This document shows, one piece after another, positions 18,579 through 29,010 of a stretch of 64,000 nucleotides of DNA. This DNA is from Asticcacaulis sp. ZE23SCel15 (lineage in GTDB: Bacteria > Pseudomonadota > Alphaproteobacteria > Caulobacterales > Caulobacteraceae): positions 3,209,001 to 3,273,000 of the forward strand of contig NZ_CP130044.1 of the NCBI RefSeq assembly GCF_030505395.1, read 5' to 3'. The position numbers and the translations under genes were made by a program. A model generated the notes under the pieces. The model was not told the origin of the DNA, searched no databases, and saw only the letters and a program-made list of their open reading frames with translations. Each line of letters begins with the position of its first letter. The stretch's first letter is position 1.

Positions 18579-20422
18579 CGCAGGTTGGTGTTGATTTTTT
18601 CCGGGTCAGCGACATCTTCGCGCAGGATGCGCTCCAGTTCTTCGGCGCTCAGCTTGGACATATTGACCAGTTCAGGCTCATTGTCGAAGAACTCAAACGA
18701 TTTTTTGAGCGTCATGACGTCATGGGCCATAAACTTCTTGGCCTTACGCTCCATGTCCGCAGGCTTGAAGCCCAGGGCAATCATCACCTCACGCGCCATA
18801 TTCAGCGACAATTCAAAGGTCTCACGCCGAAAATGATCGGCCCCGGCCTTATCCAGTTCATAGGCATGGCGACGGTTACGGGCGCGGGCATAGATTTTCA
18901 GGTTCGGAAAATACTGTTTGGCCATGCGCACGATATTCAGGGCATCCTCGGCTCCATCGACCGCCACCACCAGAACTCGCGCCTGAGCGGCACCGGCGCC
19001 GCGCAACAGATCAAGCCTCGTCGCATCCCCGAAATAGGCCGTAGACCCGAATTTGCGCACCAGTTCGATCTGGTCGGGATTATTCTCAAGCACGGTGATA
19101 CCGACACCCTGATGGCGCAGAAACCGGCCAATGACCTGACCGTAACGCCCAAAGCCCGCGATGATGACGCTGTTGCGCTCATTGATTTCATCAAATTTTC
19201 GGTCCGGCAAAACCGTCAAAAACCGCGGCACAATATAGCGGGCGTACAACTCCATAATCAGCGGCGTACAGGCGATCGATATGGCCACGATCAGCATGAG
19301 CGAACGATACATCTCGCCGTCGATAATCCGTAAGCCATAGATCATCTGAAACAATACGAAGGCGAATTCCCCACCCTGCGCCAGCCCCAGTGCCAGCCCC
19401 AGGTTTTCCTCGCCGCTAAAGCCAAACCATTTGGCCAGAGCCATGATAACCACGGCCTTAACGGCAATCAGCCCAAGTACAGCCGCCATCAGACCAAACG
19501 GATTATCAAGCAGGACATCGAAATTCATGCCCATGCCGACCGAGATAAAAAACAGGCCCAGCAGCAAGCCCTTAAATGGCTCGATATCGGTTTCAATCGT
19601 GCGCTTATATTCAGAGTTGGCAAGGATCACCCCGCCGATAAAGGCCCCCAAGGCCGGTGACACGCCGACCATTTCCATCAGCACCGTCGTGCCCACCACC
19701 AGCGCCAGAGACGTCGCCGTAAACAATTCGCGCAGATTGGTCTTGGCCACCGCATGAAACAGTTTGGGCAGAATAAAGCGCGCGGCCATAACCATGGTGC
19801 CGAGCACCAGCACGACAGCCCCGGCCTGCATCCACGCCGGTAAATCCGCTAATAATCCGTCGGCATGGCCGGCCTCATTGGCGATCCGGCTTTCGGGCAC
19901 CCCAAGCGAGGCCGCCAGAAATGGCAACAGAATCAGAATAAAAATAACGGCTATGTCCTGAAACAACAGAACCGAGAACGAGGTCTGCCCCACATTGGTG
20001 TGCAGCAGCTTTTTCTCCTGCAACATCTGCATAACAAGGGCCGTCGACGACAATGACAGAGCCATGCCGACCGCCAGCGTTGTTTGCCAGTCATGGCCCA
20101 TAGCCATACCAATGAGCATGATCGCGACACTGGTGACCACGACCTGCAAGCCGCCCATGCCAATGATCGAGCGCCGTAACCGCCACAAGGTGTCAGGCTC
20201 AAGCTCAAGCCCAATCAGGAACAACATCATGATCACGCCAAATTCGGCAAAGCCCATGATCCGCTCCGGCTGGTCAATCAACCCCAGAGCAAATGGCCCG
20301 ATCAGAACACCGACAATCAGGTAACCCAGAACAGAGCCGAGCTTAAAACGCGACGCCAGCGGCACCACCACGCAGGCGGCCGCTAGAAAGATGAATATGT
20401 TGATCAGTAATTTCGATTCCAT
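18575..20422 (-). CDS. CPA2 family K+/H+ antiporter (KefB/KefC-like)
   Basis: This is an inner-membrane potassium efflux or monovalent cation/proton antiporter. Residues 1-390 form the 12-13 helix exchanger with [21 protein letters not shown] cytoplasmic RCK_N domain begins near 417 with [16 protein letters not shown], which binds nucleotide or glutathione conjugates in Kef proteins. At 615 residues it matches KefB/KefC. No ancillary KefF/KefG gene is adjacent. The C-terminus may also resemble YbaL-type antiporters. Gating by glutathione is inference. Confidence 0.88.
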   Translation of the reverse strand: MESKLLINIFIFLAAACVVVPLASRFKLGSVLGYLIVGVLIGPFALGLIDQPERIMGFAEFGVIMMLFLIGLELEPDTLWRLRRSIIGMGGLQVVVTSVAIMLIGMAMGHDWQTTLAVGMALSLSSTALVMQMLQEKKLLHTNVGQTSFSVLLFQDIAVIFILILLPFLAASLGVPESRIANEAGHADGLLADLPAWMQAGAVVLVLGTMVMAARFILPKLFHAVAKTNLRELFTATSLALVVGTTVLMEMVGVSPALGAFIGGVILANSEYKRTIETDIEPFKGLLLGLFFISVGMGMNFDVLLDNPFGLMAAVLGLIAVKAVVIMALAKWFGFSGEENLGLALGLAQGGEFAFVLFQMIYGLRIIDGEMYRSLMLIVAISIACTPLIMELYARYIVPRFLTVLPDRKFDEINERNSVIIAGFGRYGQVIGRFLRHQGVGITVLENNPDQIELVRKFGSTAYFGDATRLDLLRGAGAAQARVLVVAVDGAEDALNIVRMAKQYFPNLKIYARARNRRHAYELDKAGADHFRRETFELSLNMAREVMIALGFKPADMERKAKKFMAHDVMTLKKSFEFFDNEPELVNMSKLSAEELERILREDVADPEKINTNLR

Positions 20423-20490
20423 GACGTGTCAGTAGATACCCCAACTCCGCCGCGCTTGACAGACATCAACGAACACGGCTCACATAAATC

Positions 20491-21324
20491 ATGGATGAAA
20501 CCACAGCCTCTGCGGATATGGCTATATTTGAACACCAGCCCGGCGACGGACCTTTGGTAATCGCCGCCCCACATGTCGGCACCCATCTGCCCGCCGATAT
20601 TGCCGCCCGCATGACACCGACGGGCCAAAGTGTGGGCGAAACCGATTTTCATGTTCACCGGCTTTACGATTTTGCCCGCAGTCTGGGCGCCAGTACGCTA
20701 TGGGCGACCCACAGTCGCTATGTCATCGATCTTAATCGTCCGCCTGATGGCGGCGCGCTATATCCTGGCAAATTCGAGACAGCCCTATGCCCGCTGACCG
20801 ATTTTGATCTCCAGCCGTTGTATATCGCAGGGCTGGAACCCGATGCCACTGAGGTTGAACACCGACGGATGCAGTATCACGCACCCTATCATCAACGGTT
20901 GACTGAGATTCTGGCCGCCACCCGTGCGCGGCATGGTTATGCGCTTTTGATCGACGCCCATTCGATCCGCAGCGCGATCCCCAGCCTGTTCAGCGGTCAG
21001 CTACCCGACATCAATCTGGGCAGCAATGACGGTCAAACTCTGACGCCGGAATTGCTTGGCACGATACGCGACTGGCAGGACACGCCATCACTCTTTTCCA
21101 GTGTGCTCGATGGCCGCTTCAAAGGTGGTTACACGACCCGCCATTATGGTCGGCCTGAAATCAACCAGTTCAGCCTTCAGACCGAGATCGTGCAGGATCG
21201 GTATCTCGACGCAGCCGACCCGCGCACATTCCATGCCGAGCGGGCGATGGCCATGTCAATGCGCCTGAAATCGCTGGTTGAGGCCTTGCTTTCTCACCTT
21301 GAGCGGTCTTATAGACCGGGTTAA
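20491..21324 (+). CDS. N-formylglutamate amidohydrolase family protein
   Basis: This predicted zinc hydrolase resembles HutG of the histidine pathway, which releases formate from N-formylglutamate. Visible family parts are [14 protein letters not shown] near the N-terminus, [46 protein letters not shown], and [11 protein letters not shown] near the C-terminus, which supply the metal ligands and substrate-binding residues. The length of 277 residues fits. No other hut gene is in the window, so a role outside histidine breakdown is open. folD follows after 26 bases; formate released here could link to one-carbon folate metabolism. Confidence 0.85.
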   Translation: MDETTASADMAIFEHQPGDGPLVIAAPHVGTHLPADIAARMTPTGQSVGETDFHVHRLYDFARSLGASTLWATHSRYVIDLNRPPDGGALYPGKFETALCPLTDFDLQPLYIAGLEPDATEVEHRRMQYHAPYHQRLTEILAATRARHGYALLIDAHSIRSAIPSLFSGQLPDINLGSNDGQTLTPELLGTIRDWQDTPSLFSSVLDGRFKGGYTTRHYGRPEINQFSLQTEIVQDRYLDAADPRTFHAERAMAMSMRLKSLVEALLSHLERSYRPG

Positions 21325-21350
21325 TTGCAACAACGCGTGAGCTTTTTTTT

Positions 21351-22274
21351 ATGACCGACACCAATCTGGGCAATATTATCGACGGCTTTGGCTATGCCAA
21401 GGGTCTGCGCGACCGACTGGCGGTTAAGGTGTCCGAGCTTAAGGCCGCTCACGGTATCACGCCCTGCTTGGTCGTGGTTATTGTCGGCGATGACCCCGCC
21501 AGCCAGATCTACGTCAAGAATAAGGGCGAAAGTACGCGCGCGATTGGCTTGGAATCGCGCACCATCACCTTGCCCGACACCACCACCGAAGATGAACTTC
21601 TCACACTGATTGCTGAACTGAATGCCGACAGCGCGGTCAATGGCATACTTGTGCAGTTGCCACTGCCAAAGCACATGTCTTCGCTCAAGGTGATTGACGC
21701 TATCAATCCGCTCAAAGACGTGGACGGTTTTCACATTGAAAACGCCGGGAAACTGGCCGTGGGTCTCGACGGCATTGTCCCCTGCACCCCGCTGGGCAGT
21801 TTGATGCTGCTGAAAGATGCCGTCAAAACCCACGGCGACGGGTCGCTTTCGGGGATGAATGCCGTCATCGTTGGGCGCTCGAATATTGTTGGCAAACCCA
21901 TGGCACAACTGCTGCTTAATCAGGATTGCACGGTAACCATAGCTCATTCAAAAACGAGAAATCTCAAAGACCTATGCCTCACGGCTGATATTCTGGTGGC
22001 GGCCGTCGGTCGTCCCAAATTTATTGCGGGCGATTGGGTCAAGGACGGCGCCTATGTCATTGATGTCGGTATCAACCGCATCGAGGTTGACGGACCGGAG
22101 GGTAAAAAGTCAAAGGTCGTTGGCGATGTTGATTTCGACGCCGCCAGACTGCGCGCCAAGGCGATTACACCGGTCCCGCGCGGCGTCGGGCCCATGACCA
22201 TCGCCTGCCTGTTGAACAACACCCTGCATGCTGCCTGCCTGCAACACGGTTTGCCTGCGCCTGAAGGGCTATAG
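21351..22274 (+). CDS. folD: Bifunctional methylenetetrahydrofolate dehydrogenase/cyclohydrolase
   Basis: This enzyme interconverts 5,10-methylene- and 10-formyl-tetrahydrofolate with NADP. The Y54-x3-K58 catalytic pair, [34 protein letters not shown] (dinucleotide site) and [15 protein letters not shown] are all present. The length of 307 residues is slightly above the typical 285-300. It lies between the formylglutamate amidohydrolase and the ferredoxin reductase-like gene with gaps of 26 and 3 bases, so the three probably form one transcript. Confidence 0.96.
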   Translation: MTDTNLGNIIDGFGYAKGLRDRLAVKVSELKAAHGITPCLVVVIVGDDPASQIYVKNKGESTRAIGLESRTITLPDTTTEDELLTLIAELNADSAVNGILVQLPLPKHMSSLKVIDAINPLKDVDGFHIENAGKLAVGLDGIVPCTPLGSLMLLKDAVKTHGDGSLSGMNAVIVGRSNIVGKPMAQLLLNQDCTVTIAHSKTRNLKDLCLTADILVAAVGRPKFIAGDWVKDGAYVIDVGINRIEVDGPEGKKSKVVGDVDFDAARLRAKAITPVPRGVGPMTIACLLNNTLHAACLQHGLPAPEGL

Positions 22275-22277
22275 CAC

Positions 22278-23501
22278 ATGGGCGTAGTGATCATCGGTGC
22301 GGGCCATGCCGGCGGCAGTGCGACGGCCTTTCTGCGGCAATATGGCTATGACGGTGACATCACCCTGATCGGGGCGGAAGCCTACCTGCCCTATCAGCGC
22401 CCGCCCCTTTCCAAGGCCTGGCTTAAAGGCGAAGCCGAAGAAGAAGATCTTTATCTGCGTCCGGCCAGTTTTTACGCTGAAAAAAACATCACGCTGCGCC
22501 TGAACACCCGCGTATCAATGATTGACCGCGATACTCAGCAGATCGAATTGAGCGATGGCGAAAGCATTTCCTACGACCATTTGATCCTTGCCACCGGCTC
22601 AACCGCTCGCCCGTTCAATACCGAAGGCGCCGATATTACGCCCTATCACCGCCTGCACACGCTGGCCCATGCTGAGGCGCTGAAATCCGCGTTTCGTGAC
22701 GGCTTACGGGTCGGATTAATCGGTGCCGGCTATGTCGGACTTGAGGTCGCCGCCTCGGCCCGCAAACTGGGTTGCCAGGTCACCGTTTTTGAGCGTGAGC
22801 CCCGCGTTCTGGCTCGCGTCGCCTCCAAGGCCTTGTCGGCTTTTTTTGAGACTACGCATGAGCAAAATGGTGTATCTTTCTGTTTGAATGCTGAAATTTC
22901 TAAATTCAGTCCCTCCGGCCACGGTGCCATGGTTCATTATGTCGGCGGCAACCAAACCGAATTTGACCTGCTGCTGGTCGGTATTGGCGCCTTGCCGTGT
23001 GATGATCTGGCGCGCGCTTGCGGCCTGCCTTGCGAAAACGGAGTGCAGGTCGATCATGAGGCCCGAACTAACGATCCCCATATCTTTGCCATCGGCGATG
23101 TCACGTCGCGCATGGTGCAACCCTATTACGAAGGCCGCTACCGTCTGGAGAGCGTTCCCAATGCGCTGGAGCAAGCCAAACAAGCCGCCGCAGCCATTGC
23201 AGGCTCCAAACCGCCCGCCCCGGAAGTGCCGTGGTTTTGGTCCGATCAATATGACTATAAGCTGCAGATCGCGGGCCTGATCCCGCCGGTGTCAAACACG
23301 GTTGTGCGCGGTGATCCTGATGATGGGGCGTTCAGTGTATTCCATCTCGATGATGACCACCGTTTGCGCGCCGCCGAATGCGTCAATCGCCCCGCCGATT
23401 TCATGGCCGCCAAGCAACTGATTGCCAAGGGTGTGCCGCTCGATCCGTCCGTCGTGGCCGACGCTGCGGCGTCGCTCAAACCATTTCTGACGGCAGGGTA
23501 A
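22278..23501 (+). CDS. FAD-dependent ferredoxin reductase-like oxidoreductase
   Basis: This NAD(P)H-dependent flavoprotein belongs to the rhodocoxin/putidaredoxin reductase group. FAD-binding GxGxxG is at residues 7-12, the substrate-face YQRPPLSK is near 38-45, the second dinucleotide site GLIGAGYVGLEVA is near 150, and a reductase C-terminal domain begins after PWFWSDQYDYKLQIAG. The length of 407 residues fits. It starts 3 bases after folD. No ferredoxin or P450 gene is adjacent, so the electron acceptor is unknown. Confidence 0.9.
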   Translation: MGVVIIGAGHAGGSATAFLRQYGYDGDITLIGAEAYLPYQRPPLSKAWLKGEAEEEDLYLRPASFYAEKNITLRLNTRVSMIDRDTQQIELSDGESISYDHLILATGSTARPFNTEGADITPYHRLHTLAHAEALKSAFRDGLRVGLIGAGYVGLEVAASARKLGCQVTVFEREPRVLARVASKALSAFFETTHEQNGVSFCLNAEISKFSPSGHGAMVHYVGGNQTEFDLLLVGIGALPCDDLARACGLPCENGVQVDHEARTNDPHIFAIGDVTSRMVQPYYEGRYRLESVPNALEQAKQAAAAIAGSKPPAPEVPWFWSDQYDYKLQIAGLIPPVSNTVVRGDPDDGAFSVFHLDDDHRLRAAECVNRPADFMAAKQLIAKGVPLDPSVVADAAASLKPFLTAG

Positions 23502-23603
23502 ATCACATAATTTTGCCGCAGCGCAGCGTATTTGCGCGTGACAAATCAAGCCGATATGGCATAGCCTCGCCCCAACATAAACGCACCAGGGCGAGGCACG
23601 CAC

Positions 23604-24317
23604 ATGACATCGGCCAGCAAGGTTTACACAGACGCCAAAGGCGCACTTGACGGGCTGCTGTTCGACGGCATGACCATCATGTCCGGCGGATTTGGTCTCT
23701 GCGGCATCCCGGAAAACCTGATCGCCGCCGTGCGTGATGCGGGCACCAAAGATCTTACCGTCATTTCCAATAATGCCGGGGTTGATGGATTTGGCTTAGG
23801 GATGCTGCTCAATACCCGTCAGATCAAAAAGATGATCTCGTCATACGTCGGGGAAAACAAAGAGTTTGAGCGGCAGTATCTGGCCGGTGAGCTTGAACTG
23901 GAGTTCAACCCGCAAGGGACGCTGGCTGAGCGCATCCGTGCGGGTGGTGCGGGCATTCCGGGGTTTTATACCGCGACCGGTTACGGCACCCTAGTGGCAG
24001 AGGGCAAAGAAACCAAAGACTTTAACGGCAAGAACTATGTGCTGGAAACGGGTCTTGTTGCCGATCTCTCGATCATCAAGGCGTGGAAGGGTGATGCGCG
24101 CGGCAATCTTATTTTCCGCAAAACCGCACGTAACTTCAACCCGATGATGGCGACCGCCGGGAAAATCTGCGTGGCCGAGGTCGAGGAAATAGTCCCTGTA
24201 GGCGCGCTCGATCCTGACAACATCCACACGCCAGGCATCTATGTTGACCGCATCGTGCAGGGCACTTTTGAAAAACGCATCGAGCAGCGGACTATCCGCC
24301 AAGCTGAGGGAGTTTAA
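23604..24317 (+). CDS. 3-oxoacid CoA-transferase subunit A
   Basis: This is the alpha subunit of a succinyl-CoA:3-ketoacid (or acetate) CoA-transferase used in ketone-body or short-chain acid metabolism. [15 protein letters not shown] near residue 29 and the [16 protein letters not shown] stretch are typical. The length of 237 residues fits ScoA/AtoD. The beta subunit follows after 71 bases, which contain a short GGGGC-AA-GCCCC hairpin. Acceptor specificity cannot be assigned. Confidence 0.93.
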   Translation: MTSASKVYTDAKGALDGLLFDGMTIMSGGFGLCGIPENLIAAVRDAGTKDLTVISNNAGVDGFGLGMLLNTRQIKKMISSYVGENKEFERQYLAGELELEFNPQGTLAERIRAGGAGIPGFYTATGYGTLVAEGKETKDFNGKNYVLETGLVADLSIIKAWKGDARGNLIFRKTARNFNPMMATAGKICVAEVEEIVPVGALDPDNIHTPGIYVDRIVQGTFEKRIEQRTIRQAEGV

Positions 24318-24388
24318 GCAAGGGGCAAGCCCCCTGCACCCTAAACTTGGTAACGGCTGCACTGTTTGTACTAGATAGGAAAATACAT

Positions 24389-25030
24389 ATGCCCTGGACA
24401 AGAGATCAGTTAGCTGAGCGCGCCGCCAAGGAATTACAGGACGGCTACTATGTAAATCTGGGTATCGGCATCCCGACCCTGGTGGCCAACCATATTCCGG
24501 CAGGCATGACGGTCACCCTGCAATCGGAAAACGGGATGCTGGGCATGGGCCCCTTCCCGACCGAGGCTGAGATCGACGCCGACCTGATTAATGCGGGTAA
24601 GCAGACGATTACCGAACTGGATGAAACCGCTTATTTCTCGTCATCGGATTCGTTTGCGATGATCCGCGGCGGCCATATCGATCTGACCATTTTGGGGGCT
24701 ATGGAAGTCGCGCAAAATGGCGACATCGCCAACTGGATGATACCGGGTAAGCTGGTCAAGGGCATGGGCGGGGCTATGGACCTGGTGGCCGGAGTCAAGC
24801 GCGTGGTCGTGGTCATGGAACACGCCAATAAGCACGGCGAGTCCAAGGTGCTCAAGGCCTGCACCCTGCCGCTGACCGGCACGCAGGTGGTCAATCTGAT
24901 TATCTCGACGCTGGGCGTATTTGAGGTCAAACCGGACGGCTCCGGCCTGATCCTCAAAGAGTTAGCACCCGATGTGACGCTGGACGACGTGGCCCGCCTG
25001 ACCGATGCCGATTACGAGGTCGGGCTCTGA
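24389..25030 (+). CDS. 3-oxoacid CoA-transferase subunit B
   Basis: This is the beta subunit of the same CoA-transferase. The catalytic glutamate is E47 in [12 protein letters not shown], preceded by [15 protein letters not shown]. The length of 213 residues matches ScoB/AtoA. The ATG at 24389 follows TAGGAAAA; the longer in-frame start at 24347 has no ribosome site. The 3' end overlaps the convergent lipoprotein gene by 19 bases. Confidence 0.93.
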   Translation: MPWTRDQLAERAAKELQDGYYVNLGIGIPTLVANHIPAGMTVTLQSENGMLGMGPFPTEAEIDADLINAGKQTITELDETAYFSSSDSFAMIRGGHIDLTILGAMEVAQNGDIANWMIPGKLVKGMGGAMDLVAGVKRVVVVMEHANKHGESKVLKACTLPLTGTQVVNLIISTLGVFEVKPDGSGLILKELAPDVTLDDVARLTDADYEVGL

Positions 25031-25692
25031 ACCACCAGCATCTGCGCCTTCACCTTCTCCTCGGCAAAGGCCACGATATCGGCAATCATCAGGGTCGTGG
25101 CCTCTTCGTAAGCCGGGACAATCTCGCCGACGCGGTTGCTGCCCGCCTTGACCTCTCTGGACAGATATTTATGCGCCACCGCCGTGCGGTTCGACAAGCG
25201 CACCATTGTCACATCCAGCGCGATCACGACGGTCGGCTGACGCTTGGCATAGGCGGTTTCAAAACGGCGCACCTGAATGTCCAGACGGTACTTAGCTGCC
25301 CCACGCCCGCGATCTGACAGCCGAACATGTTTAGCCACCCGGTCAAAGCCTTCGGACACAGCGCTTTCAAACAGGGTATCAGCCGGCGATGCCCAGCGCG
25401 CGCCTTCGATATAGGACACCAGTGAATTTTCGGTCGTAAGGATGCCATCCCCCGCCGCTGCCTTGGGCAGATTAATGCCGGAGATGTAGACCTCAGCCGC
25501 TTCACCACCTGTGACGGGCTCAGACGCGACCTCATTGCCATTTTTAAGCAAATCGGCATTGAACCCAAAGCGATATAGCTGCACCGGATCGGTACTAGGC
25601 AGCAGGGTGATACAGCCACCGAGCGCGGTTGACGCGGTCAAAACCGCCCCAAGGGTCAGTAACTGGCGGCGGGAAACCATATGACGGTTCAT
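25012..25692 (-). CDS. ABC-type transport auxiliary lipoprotein (Mla/Pqi-linked)
   Basis: This predicted outer- or inner-membrane lipoprotein works with an MCE-type lipid transporter. The signal peptide ends in lipobox LGGC with Cys27. The body matches the ABC_trans_aux (PqiC/YmbA-like) domain: YRFG near 42, then segments such as [18 protein letters not shown] and [11 protein letters not shown]. It is 226 residues long, overlaps the MCE gene by four bases, and is the last gene of the mla-type operon. Its frame is intact even though the two genes upstream are broken. Confidence 0.85.
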   Translation of the reverse strand: MNRHMVSRRQLLTLGAVLTASTALGGCITLLPSTDPVQLYRFGFNADLLKNGNEVASEPVTGGEAAEVYISGINLPKAAAGDGILTTENSLVSYIEGARWASPADTLFESAVSEGFDRVAKHVRLSDRGRGAAKYRLDIQVRRFETAYAKRQPTVVIALDVTMVRLSNRTAVAHKYLSREVKAGSNRVGEIVPAYEEATTLMIADIVAFAEEKVKAQMLVVQSPTS

Positions 25693-26628
25693 TCTTTGAC
25701 CTTTCTGTCCTTGGCGACGGGTTTGCTGATCAAGCCCTGCGGGCTTGAGCGGGCCTCTTCGACCAGTTGTTCCAGCGACCGGGTCGCCTCATTAAGGTTT
25801 TGCAGGGTTTCCTGAATGTCCGGCAAGGTGGTCTCCGACACCTCCGTCGCCGGTGCCTCTAAGGCGACCGCCAGCTTTGCCAGTTCATCCGACGCCTTAC
25901 CAAACCGCTCAGCCGCATCTTCCATCTTAGCCAGAGTCTGAGGTGCCCGCTCACCCACTAGGGCGTCGGTAGACTTGGCCAGACGCGCTACCTCATCGGC
26001 AGCCAGCCCCGCACTGACGATCGCCTCATGGGTATCGTTGAGCATCTGCTCGCGATCTTTGAGGTCGGCGGTGAAATTTTCAATATTCTCAAGGCTTTTG
26101 GTCAGAAGTCATCAGGTTCTTATCCGACAAAAGCCGGTTGACGCGATCAAGGGTCGTATAGGCGTTCTGGATCACCGAGCCGCCTCCTTGCAGCAGCAAA
26201 TCAAGCGCGCCGGGCTTCCCCTTAATCACCGGATTAGGGCCCGACAGGCTCTTGCGCACCAGATAGGGCGATTTATTTCCGCCGGGCGTGATCTGGATAT
26301 AGTTGAGACCGGTGACGCCCATCGGCTCTAAGGTCGCCGTCGAATCCACCCGAACCGGCGTTTCCCCGTCAAGACGCACCGTCGCAATCACCTGCTTGTT
26401 GTCGACCTTACCCAGACGCAGATCGGTCACTTCACCGACCTTGATGCCGTTGAAGTGCACCTCCCCGCCTTCGACCAGACCGCTGACCGAAGAGGTAAAG
26501 ACGACATCATAGGTGTCATAGCTCTGGTTAAAGTCAAAGCGAACCAGCCAGAACGTGAAGGCCAGCCCCGCCGCCAGCAGCAGCAGGGTCACGAGGCCCA
26601 CAAAGGCATAATGAGCTTGTCTTTCCAT
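25689..26628 (-). pseudogene. MCE family lipid-transport protein (MlaD-like), frameshifted
   Basis: The product would be the periplasmic MCE subunit of a phospholipid transporter: an N-terminal membrane anchor (about 8-30) and an MCE domain (about 40-118, including VHFNGIKVGEV) followed by a helical tail. The frame from 26628 ends early at 26089 after 179 residues. The tail continues in another frame, with LTKSLENIENF and onward to 25689. The total of 940 bases is one more than a multiple of three. An extra A on the plus strand near 26106-26107 explains the break: removing it restores a 312-residue protein. The MCE domain itself lies before the lesion, so a truncated protein missing the C-terminal helices could still be made. 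Confidence 0.85.
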
Positions 26629-26632
26629 CGTC

Positions 26633-27455
26633 TCAGCTTTCCTGATCGCCAGAAGGGGTATGATCGCGCATCTTTCCGCCTAAGCGGCCGCGCGGACCAT
26701 GAAAATATTCGTGTATCCACGGATGGTCTGATTTTTCCAGCTCCAGCGGCGGGGCCTTGGCCACCACATGCTTGTCGGCCAGAACCGCCACCTCATCCGT
26801 AATGGTGTAAAGGCTGTCGAGGTCATGGGTGATCATAAAGACCGTAAGCCCCAGACTTGACGCCAGTTCTTTAATCAAGGCATCGAAGGCGGCTGCCGAA
26901 ATCGGGTCAAGTCCGGCCGTCGGTTCATCCAGAAACAAGAGTTCAGGATCGAGCGCCAGTGACCGCGCAAGTGCGGCCCGCTTGATCATCCCGCCGGACA
27001 GTTCCGATGGCATCAGGTCAGCCGCATTGAGCGGCAGCCCCGCCAGCGACATTTTCAACAGGCCGATGCGCTTGGACTTCGCGCCGGTTCAGCTTTGTGA
27101 ACTCAGCCATCGGCACCATGATATTTTCCAGCACCGTCAGCGAAGAAAACAACGCGCCTGATTGGAACAACACACCGCTGCGAGACTGGACATCAAGTTT
27201 CTGTTTTTTCGAAGCCGTCGCAATATCCTGACCGAAGATATTGATCTGACCGGATTTGAACCGTAAAAGCCCCAGAATGGATTTCAGCAACACAGTCTTG
27301 CCAGAGCCAGACCCGCCAACCACGCCCAGGATTTTACCACGCTCAACTGTCAGGTCGAGATCCTGATGGATGACGCGGTCACCGAACTGATTGACAAGCC
27401 CACGGATTTCTATCGGCGGCCCATCATTGCGGGGGTTAAGTTCATACGCACTCAT
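26633..27455 (-). pseudogene. MlaF-like ABC ATPase, frameshifted
   Basis: The product would be the cytoplasmic ATPase of the MCE lipid transporter. Walker A GGSGSGKT (residues 47-54) is in the first part, which stops at 27018 after 145 residues. The signature LSGGM, Walker B LLFLDEPTAGLDP and the switch His in MITHDLDSLY are in the second frame down to 26633. The 823 bases are one over a multiple of three. Removing the A at about 27076 (plus strand) joins REAKRIGLLKMSLAGL in frame and gives 273 residues, the normal size. As written no single polypeptide carries both Walker A and Walker B, so the ATPase should be inactive. Confidence 0.88.
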
Positions 27456-28612
27456 TGGGCGGGAATTCCCTGTAACAGAATGGCGAATACCGCATCAATG
27501 ACAAATATCGCAAAAATCGCCTGCACCACGGCGCGCGTCACCTGACGGCCCAGGGATATGACATCCTCGGTCACCGTCATGCCCATGTGGCAGCCGATGA
27601 TGGCAATGGCGGCTGCATAGAACGGTGTTTTGACCATGCCAACAAAGAAATGACTGATATCAACATAGTCGAGCGTGCGTTGCAGGATCATCGGCGGGCC
27701 GTAATCCAGCGTCGTCCAGATGATGCCAAAACCACCGATCATACCGGCCATCGACCCCACAAAAGTAATCAGGGGGATCATCAGAACAAGTCCGATCAGG
27801 CGCGGCAGCACCAGCGCTTCGTAAGGATCGATGCCCATGACCCGCATGGCGTCGATTTCCTGGTTCATCTTCATGGCACCGATTTCGGCGGCAAAGCTGG
27901 AGGCGCTGCGCCCGGCCAGCAGCACCGCCGTGATCAGCGGCCCCAGTTCACGCAACTCGGCAATACCGACCAGTTCAATGCTAAAGACCTGCGCCCCGAA
28001 CTGGCTCAACTGCATAGCCCCCAGAAAGGCAATGACGGCACCGATAAAGAGGTTTGAGGCGACTACGATAGGGATCGCTTCGAGTCCGGCCCGCTGCATC
28101 AGGCTCACCAGCGGTGTCAGCCTTAGCTTCAAAGGATTAAAGATCGTCGCGATCAGCGTAACCACCGTGCGCCCGATAAAGGACAGCAGGGCGGTAAAAA
28201 TCGCCAGATTGACCGCAACCCCTGCCCCCAGCTTGGCCAGACCACGGATAATCGGGTTTTCGCTTTCTTCGCGGCGGACGTGGTCTTCGTGGAACTCATC
28301 AACCGTCAGGTCGCGTCCGCTGACCAGATCATAAAGCCCACGGAAATTGTCCTGCCCGGCGAATATCTCTCCGCGCACCCGATCACCAATGACCGCGCTC
28401 AAAAGATAAGCGCCGGCGGTATCAAGCTGCTCTAAGGCACCAAAATCAACCTCGATGGAGCTAAAGGCCTTCAGATCGCCTTTAAGGCGCGGTGCGATGC
28501 CGCCTATATTGCCTATGCGCCAGTCACCGCTGAGCGTGAGCCGACCATAGCCGTCTTGCGCCCCCACAGGTTCGATGCGGTATTTTGCTTTGTCGTTGCG
28601 CTTGTTGGCCAT
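27452..28612 (-). CDS. MlaE-family ABC permease with N-terminal STAS domain
   Basis: This is the membrane subunit of the MCE lipid transporter. Residues about 15-110 resemble a STAS domain (LTLSGDWRIGN, then LEQLDTAGAYLLSAV), a fusion seen in alphaproteobacterial MlaE proteins where E. coli has separate MlaB. The C-terminal permease contains ELRELGPLITAVLLAGRSASSFAAE split over about 230-255 and the EIDAMRVMGIDPYEALVLPR stretch. The length of 386 residues fits the fused form. The stop overlaps the ATPase start by four bases. It is first in the operon, with a Fur-box-like palindrome 114 bases upstream. Confidence 0.9.
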   Translation of the reverse strand: MANKRNDKAKYRIEPVGAQDGYGRLTLSGDWRIGNIGGIAPRLKGDLKAFSSIEVDFGALEQLDTAGAYLLSAVIGDRVRGEIFAGQDNFRGLYDLVSGRDLTVDEFHEDHVRREESENPIIRGLAKLGAGVAVNLAIFTALLSFIGRTVVTLIATIFNPLKLRLTPLVSLMQRAGLEAIPIVVASNLFIGAVIAFLGAMQLSQFGAQVFSIELVGIAELRELGPLITAVLLAGRSASSFAAEIGAMKMNQEIDAMRVMGIDPYEALVLPRLIGLVLMIPLITFVGSMAGMIGGFGIIWTTLDYGPPMILQRTLDYVDISHFFVGMVKTPFYAAAIAIIGCHMGMTVTEDVISLGRQVTRAVVQAIFAIFVIDAVFAILLQGIPAQ

Positions 28613-29010
28613 AAAGACTGTTGAAATACCTAAGTAATTTAAAAATCATAAATATGACCGCCAAAAGCGCAGACACATATTTTAGAACACACCGGATTTA
28701 ACCGGACAAACGACCGATACAAAAATGAGAATGATCGTTCATTCTCACGTATACCACCTACCGCTCAACCCTATTCAGGTCAAGTGCCTATGATTAACCT
28801 GAAAATGAAGGGATGACAAAATAAGGGCTCCATTTATTTTCTGACGCGTCGTTTATACCACGCCATAATTTGTAAAAATGGAATGCGAAGCCTATACCGT
28901 ATCTCAATTCATTCATAAAAATCCGGCAAATGCCGCCATCGCGCTTGCGAATAATTCTCATACATGCCAAACAGGCGCACTTAAATGGTATGCGTGAAAG
29001 GTTTGTAGTC
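28613..29010. other. Divergent promoter region between mla-type and iron operons
   Basis: These 398 bases hold no supported gene. They are AT-rich and contain the palindrome at 28726-28747. Promoters for the minus-strand lipid-transport operon and the plus-strand iron importer must lie here. Confidence 0.5.
28726..28747. promoter_or_regulatory. Fur-box-like palindrome
   Basis: TGAGAATGA (28726-28734) and TCATTCTCA (28739-28747) are exact reverse complements around TCGT. The GAGAATGA/TCATTCTC halves resemble Fur/Irr-type iron operators. It lies 264 bases upstream of the ferric-binding protein start and 114 bases upstream of the permease start. Confidence 0.65.

Noticed and set aside
25012-25030. 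19-base overlap of CoA-transferase B with the convergent lipoprotein gene
   Set aside because: Both 3' ends are well supported and short convergent overlaps are common; no special meaning inferred.
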